Shown: piece after piece, positions 6,698 to 9,600 of the stretch
Numbering within the stretch: the stretch's first letter is position 1
How the letters are laid out: the number at the start of each line of letters is the position of its first letter
DNA from: an uncultured Bryobacterales bacterium
GTDB taxonomy: Bacteria; Acidobacteriota; Terriglobia; Bryobacterales; UBA6623
Direction: 5' to 3'
Assembly: GCA_946887065.1 (NCBI GenBank)
Contig: CAMPKL010000091.1
Span: 1 to 9,600 of the forward strand
Length of the DNA stretch: 9,600 nt
Made by a program: the position numbers and the translations under genes
Notes under the pieces: model-generated
What the model was told of the DNA's origin: nothing
Database searches by the model: none
Seen by the model: the letters and a program-made list of their open reading frames with translations, nothing else

Positions 6698-6703
6698 AGT
6701 ATA
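6698..6703 (-). promoter_or_regulatory. Candidate -10 element of the beta-propeller gene (leaderless)
   Basis: TATACT on the minus strand (5 of 6 to TATAAT) ends 7 nt before ATG 6690. There is no Shine-Dalgarno sequence and no good -35. Transcription would begin almost at the start codon. The rest of the 158-bp gap to the amidohydrolase gene holds only that gene's terminator. Confidence 0.4.
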
Positions 6704-6817
6704 GAAACCGCGCCCGCGATCGCCGAATGCCCGAGGCGCGAATTGTCACAACTCACCGCAACTCTCGGGACCGCACCGTGTTCGTATCCTCAGACCATGG
6801 CCGGGGCGCTTTCACCG

Positions 6818-6846
6818 AAAAGAAAAACTAGCCAGTCAGATCCGGC
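6818..6846 (-). terminator. Likely intrinsic terminator of the M20 amidohydrolase gene
   Basis: Two bases after the TAA stop (6851-6849), the minus strand forms a short stem, GCCGG with CTGGC (one G-T pair), around a 6-nt loop. After TAG comes the T-rich run TTTTTCTTTT. This is the layout of a rho-independent terminator, though the stem is only 5 bp. It separates this gene from the propeller gene downstream on the same strand. Confidence 0.5.
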
Positions 6847-6848
6847 GC

Positions 6849-8408
6849 TTAGCGTGCATGTTCTCGGATCGTCGGATACTGAATCCCCAACTGCTCAAGG
6901 TACGTGTCGAAGCGTGCCGGATCGTAGCGCAGCTTCTCTAGCTCGGGCCGGTAGCGATCCATTTTGTCTTTGTTGAAGTGGATGGGCGGAGCGGTGTCGG
7001 CGGGAATCAAGGATTGCCACTGGACGTCTTTGGTTTGTTCGGCGAAGTAGTCTTTCGCTTGCTGGACCAACGAGGGGTCGGCGAACAACTCCATGGCGGT
7101 CATCGCCTGCGCCGCAGCTCCGGCGAGTGCCCCCTTGTGGGCGATCGGCGTGGCCATGGCGATGCCGGAAGACCAATGGTGGCCGGTGGCGCCGGGAATG
7201 TTCGAGGGGTAGCGCAGGTTCACGGTGGGTACGGTCCAACTGACTTCGGCGATATCGTCGGAGCCGCTGGAGGATTCGGCCGGACCATCCAGCTCGTCGA
7301 CCTTCGTGGACAAGCCTCGCTCTTCCTGCTCGAGTTCGCGCTGCTCAGCCTTGGCCAAGGTTTGGTCGGCATCGCTCCACTCGGGCATGCCCACGCGCTC
7401 GATGTTCTCGTGCAGCAATTCGGCGAGCGGTTTGTTGAAGTGGCCGTCCCAGGCGGCGCCGATGACGCGCTCGGTCATCGTGGTGTCGGTCATCATCGCC
7501 GCGGCGGTAGCCATCTTCTGGCCGAGGGCATGCAGCTCCTTCACGTTCTTGTAATCCGTCTCGCGGAAGAAGTACCAAACCGTCGCCTCGGGCGGAACCA
7601 CATTGGGCTGATCGCCGCCGTGGGGGATGACGTAGTGGGAGCGCTGTTCGAGCCGTAGGTGCTCGCGGCGGAAGTTCCAGCCGATGTTCATCAACTCCAC
7701 CGCATCGAGGGCGCTCCTGCCGCGCCAGGGCGAACCCGCGCCGTGGGCGCTCGTGCCATGGAAGCTGAACTGGGTCGAGACCAGCGCCAGCCCGCGTTGA
7801 CCCCAGTTCGTGGAAAAGTCCGAGCCGACATGACAGCTCAACATGATGTCGAGGTCCTTGAACAGACCGTCCCGCGTCATATAAGTGCGGCTGCCCAGCA
7901 ACTCCTCGGCGACGCCCGGGTAAACGCGAATCGTGCCGGGAAGATTGTGGCGTTCCAGCACCGCCTTCACCGCTAGCGCCGCGGTCACGTTCACCGCTTG
8001 ACCGGCGTTGTGGCCTTCGCCGTGGCCGGGTCCGCCGGGGATGAGCGGATCGTGATAGGCGACGCCGGGCTTCTGCGAGGTCTCGGGCAACCCGTCGATG
8101 TCGGCCATCAGGCCGATGACGGGAGAGCCTTGGCCCCACTCCGCGACGAAGGCCGTTGGCATTCCGGCTAAGCCTTCGGTGATGCGGAAGCCGTTGTCAC
8201 GCAGGATTCCCGTGACGTAGCGCGCCGTTTCGATCTCCTGATAACCGAGTTCGGAAAAGCTGAAGATCGAATCGGTGATCGTCTGGACCAGCTTGGCCTG
8301 AGCGGCCGCGCGTTCGCCGGCCTCTTGGCGCAGGGCGTCGCGTGACGGCTGCTGGGCGGAAGCAGCGGCAACGACAAGAAGAAGCAAGGCGTGGAGGATT
8401 CGGCGCAT
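6849..8408 (-). CDS. Exported M20-family amidohydrolase, AbgB-like
   Basis: This 519-residue metallohydrolase resembles p-aminobenzoyl-glutamate hydrolase subunit B and other M20D amidohydrolases, which split amide bonds of N-acylated amino acids or dipeptides. Residues 1-18 are a Sec signal peptide (hydrophobic run to AAASA, then QQPS), so it acts outside the cytoplasm, unlike cytoplasmic AbgB. Landmarks in order are ADIDGLPE (102-109), GHGEGHN (128-134), the catalytic pair E168-E169, H193, the dimerization-domain start HGTSAHG (217-223), SDDIAEVSW (383-391) and H410-H411. The usual metal-binding Cys of the GHGCGHN motif is Glu131 here. No second subunit is nearby. The start ATG 8408 leads directly into the signal peptide. 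Divergent from the small membrane gene, with 39 bp between starts. The physiological substrate is unknown. Confidence 0.88.
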   Translation of the reverse strand: MRRILHALLLLVVAAASAQQPSRDALRQEAGERAAAQAKLVQTITDSIFSFSELGYQEIETARYVTGILRDNGFRITEGLAGMPTAFVAEWGQGSPVIGLMADIDGLPETSQKPGVAYHDPLIPGGPGHGEGHNAGQAVNVTAALAVKAVLERHNLPGTIRVYPGVAEELLGSRTYMTRDGLFKDLDIMLSCHVGSDFSTNWGQRGLALVSTQFSFHGTSAHGAGSPWRGRSALDAVELMNIGWNFRREHLRLEQRSHYVIPHGGDQPNVVPPEATVWYFFRETDYKNVKELHALGQKMATAAAMMTDTTMTERVIGAAWDGHFNKPLAELLHENIERVGMPEWSDADQTLAKAEQRELEQEERGLSTKVDELDGPAESSSGSDDIAEVSWTVPTVNLRYPSNIPGATGHHWSSGIAMATPIAHKGALAGAAAQAMTAMELFADPSLVQQAKDYFAEQTKDVQWQSLIPADTAPPIHFNKDKMDRYRPELEKLRYDPARFDTYLEQLGIQYPTIREHAR

Positions 8409-8424
8409 AACGTCCGCAGCGTAT

Positions 8425-8442
8425 CACGCCGGCCCAGGCGTG
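8425..8442. promoter_or_regulatory. Inverted repeat in the divergent amidohydrolase/membrane-operon control region
   Basis: CACGCC and GGCGTG form a perfect 6-bp inverted repeat with a 6-nt spacer, in the middle of the 39-bp gap between two divergent start codons. A TTGTCG (8448-8443) and a weak TACGCT (8423-8418) on the minus strand, 19 nt apart, could be the amidohydrolase promoter and would flank it. It may be an operator for both directions, or chance in GC-rich DNA. Confidence 0.25.
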
Positions 8443-8447
8443 CGACA

Positions 8448-8771
8448 ATGGCCGCGGTGAGTCCCATGCGCAAGGTTGGGCGTATCGCCGCCATTGCCGC
8501 CTCGATTTTCGTGGCCCTTGCGTTCATCTTGCCGCGGACGATGACGGGTAGGGGCGGCGGACTGGCCGACGGCGCGATCGCGGCTGGGTACTTCTTGGTG
8601 TGCATGGCCGCCGCGGCGATGATCGCCGTCAGCACCGCCATCTGGGGACGAGTTGAGTCCAACCGAACGTCGCAACCGTACGAGCGGATACTGCTCGTGC
8701 CGCTGATCATCGTGCTCTCGGGCGTCCTGATGTTGTTTCTGACAGCGTTCTTACGGGATTCGTTCGGCTAG
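8448..8771 (+). CDS. Small membrane protein of unknown function, three predicted helices
   Basis: I do not recognise a family. The 107-residue product has three hydrophobic segments: IAAIAASIFVALAFILP near the N-terminus, IAAGYFLVCMAAAAMIAV in the middle and LLVPLIIVLSGVLMLFLTAF near the C-terminus. Short polar loops separate them (PRTMTGRGGG; a charged stretch WGRVESNRTSQPYER). It is probably an inner-membrane protein. In-frame starts exist at 8391 (GTG, inside the divergent gene), 8448 (ATG), 8457 (GTG) and 8466 (ATG, with GGTGAG 4 nt before it). I choose 8448, but 8466 is nearly as likely. It precedes two PH-domain membrane genes by 47 bp on the same strand and probably belongs to their operon, perhaps as a membrane partner. 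Confidence 0.65.
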   Translation: MAAVSPMRKVGRIAAIAASIFVALAFILPRTMTGRGGGLADGAIAAGYFLVCMAAAAMIAVSTAIWGRVESNRTSQPYERILLVPLIIVLSGVLMLFLTAFLRDSFG

Positions 8772-8818
8772 TCGGGGAACCCGGGCTGCAAGCGACGCGT
8801 ATCTATCGGATTCAAGGT

Positions 8819-9349
8819 ATGAGCGTTCCAGCAAGCATCCGCGCGATCGAACGGCCTGATCAGTCGTTGATGGCATACTACCTGATCGCCTGTTTGCGGG
8901 GCGGACCGGGTTTCTTCGTTGTGCTGCTTCTCGATTTCTTTCGCTACAAAACGCTGCGGTACCGCTTCGATGACGAAGGCGTCTCGATGAGTTGGGGCAT
9001 CCTGTTCCGGCGCGAGGTCAACCTGACATTTGCCCGCATTCAAGACATCCATCTGCATAGCAACATTGTGGAGCGCTGGCTGGGCTTGGCGAAGATCGAG
9101 ATACAGACCGCGAGCGGCAGCTCGGACGCGGAGATGACGATCGAGGGCGTCAAAAACTTCCTAGAAGTTCGAGACTTCCTCTACAGCAGGATGCGTGGCG
9201 CGACGACAGCAGCTCTAGTTGCCGAGCCTGGCGCCGCCGGCGAGCCGGGGGAATTAGCGGACTTGCTGCGCGCCGTCGCTACTGAGCTGCGCGGCATCCG
9301 CCAAGCGCTTGAAGGGCGCCAGCGATCCACAAACGCCGACCAGCCATGA
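8819..9349 (+). CDS. PH domain-containing membrane protein (bPH2/DUF304, YdbS-like)
   Basis: This 176-residue protein has one membrane-inserted N-terminal hydrophobic region (MAYYLIACLRGGPGFFVVLLL, residues 18-38, shown as two runs: MAYYLIACL and GPGFFVVLLL). A bacterial PH domain of the YdbS type follows. Its hallmarks are LRYRFDDEGVSMSWG (46-60), FRREVNLTFARIQDIHL (63-79), the switch-like NIVERWLGLAKIEIQTASG (82-100) and EMTIEGV (105-111). It ends with FLYSRMRG and a tail whose last part, ADLLRAVATELRGIRQALE, looks like an amphipathic or coiled-coil helix. Bacillus YdbS and YdbT are paired membrane PH proteins linked to resistance to a secreted antimicrobial, but their mechanism is not established. 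The stop codon overlaps the next start as ATGA, so the two are translationally coupled. Confidence 0.85.
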   Translation: MSVPASIRAIERPDQSLMAYYLIACLRGGPGFFVVLLLDFFRYKTLRYRFDDEGVSMSWGILFRREVNLTFARIQDIHLHSNIVERWLGLAKIEIQTASGSSDAEMTIEGVKNFLEVRDFLYSRMRGATTAALVAEPGAAGEPGELADLLRAVATELRGIRQALEGRQRSTNADQP

Positions 9350-9600
9350 CGATGATCGAGCGACTATTGCTGGACGTCTTGCGCACGCCCGCCGAGCCGG
9401 ATGCGCCGTTGGGGGCCGCCGATTCTCTGCGCGTATTCCGCGCGTCTCGGAATTACCTAACCTACAGACGCTGGGCCTGGGCATTGCGCCAGGCGGCCGC
9501 GATCGGAGCGATCGTCGGGTACTTTGTTGTCGACCAAACTGTCGGCATAGCGAATCTCGCCGAACGCTTCTTCGGCGCGACACCGGATCGCTACTGGATG
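9346..9600 (+). CDS. Second PH domain-type membrane protein (YdbT-like), N-terminal part
   Basis: The first 85 codons are visible; the gene runs off the right edge. It starts in the ATGA overlap with the preceding PH gene and has no ribosome binding site of its own, so reinitiation is likely. Residues 1-52 are cytoplasmic in character (MTMIERLLLDVLRTPAEPD, then SLRVFRASRNYLTYRRWAW), followed by a first membrane helix (LRQAAAIGAIVGYFVV, about 53-68). This N-terminus resembles larger PH-domain membrane proteins that follow YdbS-like genes. The PH domains themselves would lie beyond the window, so the family call rests on context and N-terminal likeness. Confidence 0.65.
   Translation, partial: MTMIERLLLDVLRTPAEPDAPLGAADSLRVFRASRNYLTYRRWAWALRQAAAIGAIVGYFVVDQTVGIANLAERFFGATPDRYWM

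Noticed and set aside
6743..6751. TTGTCACAA palindrome in the gap upstream of the propeller gene
   Set aside because: Symmetry is limited to 9 bp and it lies about 40 bp upstream of the candidate -10, so it does not fit a -35; likely chance.
6978..7658. A 226-codon plus-strand frame within the amidohydrolase gene
   Set aside because: It is antisense to an M20 protein with all family landmarks, and is rich in Gly, Val and Leu with no recognisable domain; a GC-rich shadow frame.

Overview
The window reads as ordinary chromosomal DNA of a GC-rich, Gram-negative-type bacterium. The gene set points to Acidobacteriota, perhaps a Bryobacterales/Solibacter-like or Vicinamibacteria-like lineage. It includes a PadR regulator directly upstream of a large ADOP-type MacB/FtsX permease, a DUF1572 DinB-like protein, a 'WPQWRGP' PQQ-type beta-propeller protein, and secreted enzymes with Sec signal peptides. 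The taxonomic call is inference from gene families and was not tested. Coding density is high: no gap exceeds about 160 bases, and there is no rRNA, tRNA, CRISPR array, insertion sequence or phage gene that I can see.

Layout. (1) 1-511, minus: the N-terminal part of an exported multicopper-oxidase-like (cupredoxin) protein, cut by the left edge. (2) 512-661: a divergent control region with two copies of a dyad that is probably the PadR operator. (3) 662-3636, plus: PadR repressor and ADOP permease, 11 nt apart and apparently translationally coupled. (4) 3694-4242, plus: DinB-like DUF1572 protein. (5) 4291-5388, plus: YkvI-like membrane transporter, which overlaps tail-to-tail by 21 bp with (6) 5368-6690, minus: exported PQQ-like beta-propeller protein. 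(7) 6849-8408, minus: exported M20/AbgB-like amidohydrolase followed by a likely intrinsic terminator. (8) 8448-9600, plus, divergent from the amidohydrolase: a 107-aa three-helix membrane protein, a bacterial PH-domain membrane protein, and the start of a second protein of the same kind joined by an ATGA overlap and cut by the right edge.

How the parts relate. PadR and the permease form a self-contained regulatory/export pair. The permease has no ATPase gene beside it, so it would need a MacB-type ATPase encoded elsewhere. The last three genes look like a small cell-envelope operon of the YdbS/YdbT kind. The remaining genes look like independent units. Four of the genes have a TANACT hexamer 6 to 14 nt before the chosen start codon and no convincing Shine-Dalgarno sequence, which suggests short-leader or leaderless transcripts. 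I found no clear new defence or mobile system. The points most worth a second look are the PadR operator pair, the TANACT/leaderless pattern, the altered metal-site motif in the amidohydrolase, and the PH-domain membrane operon.
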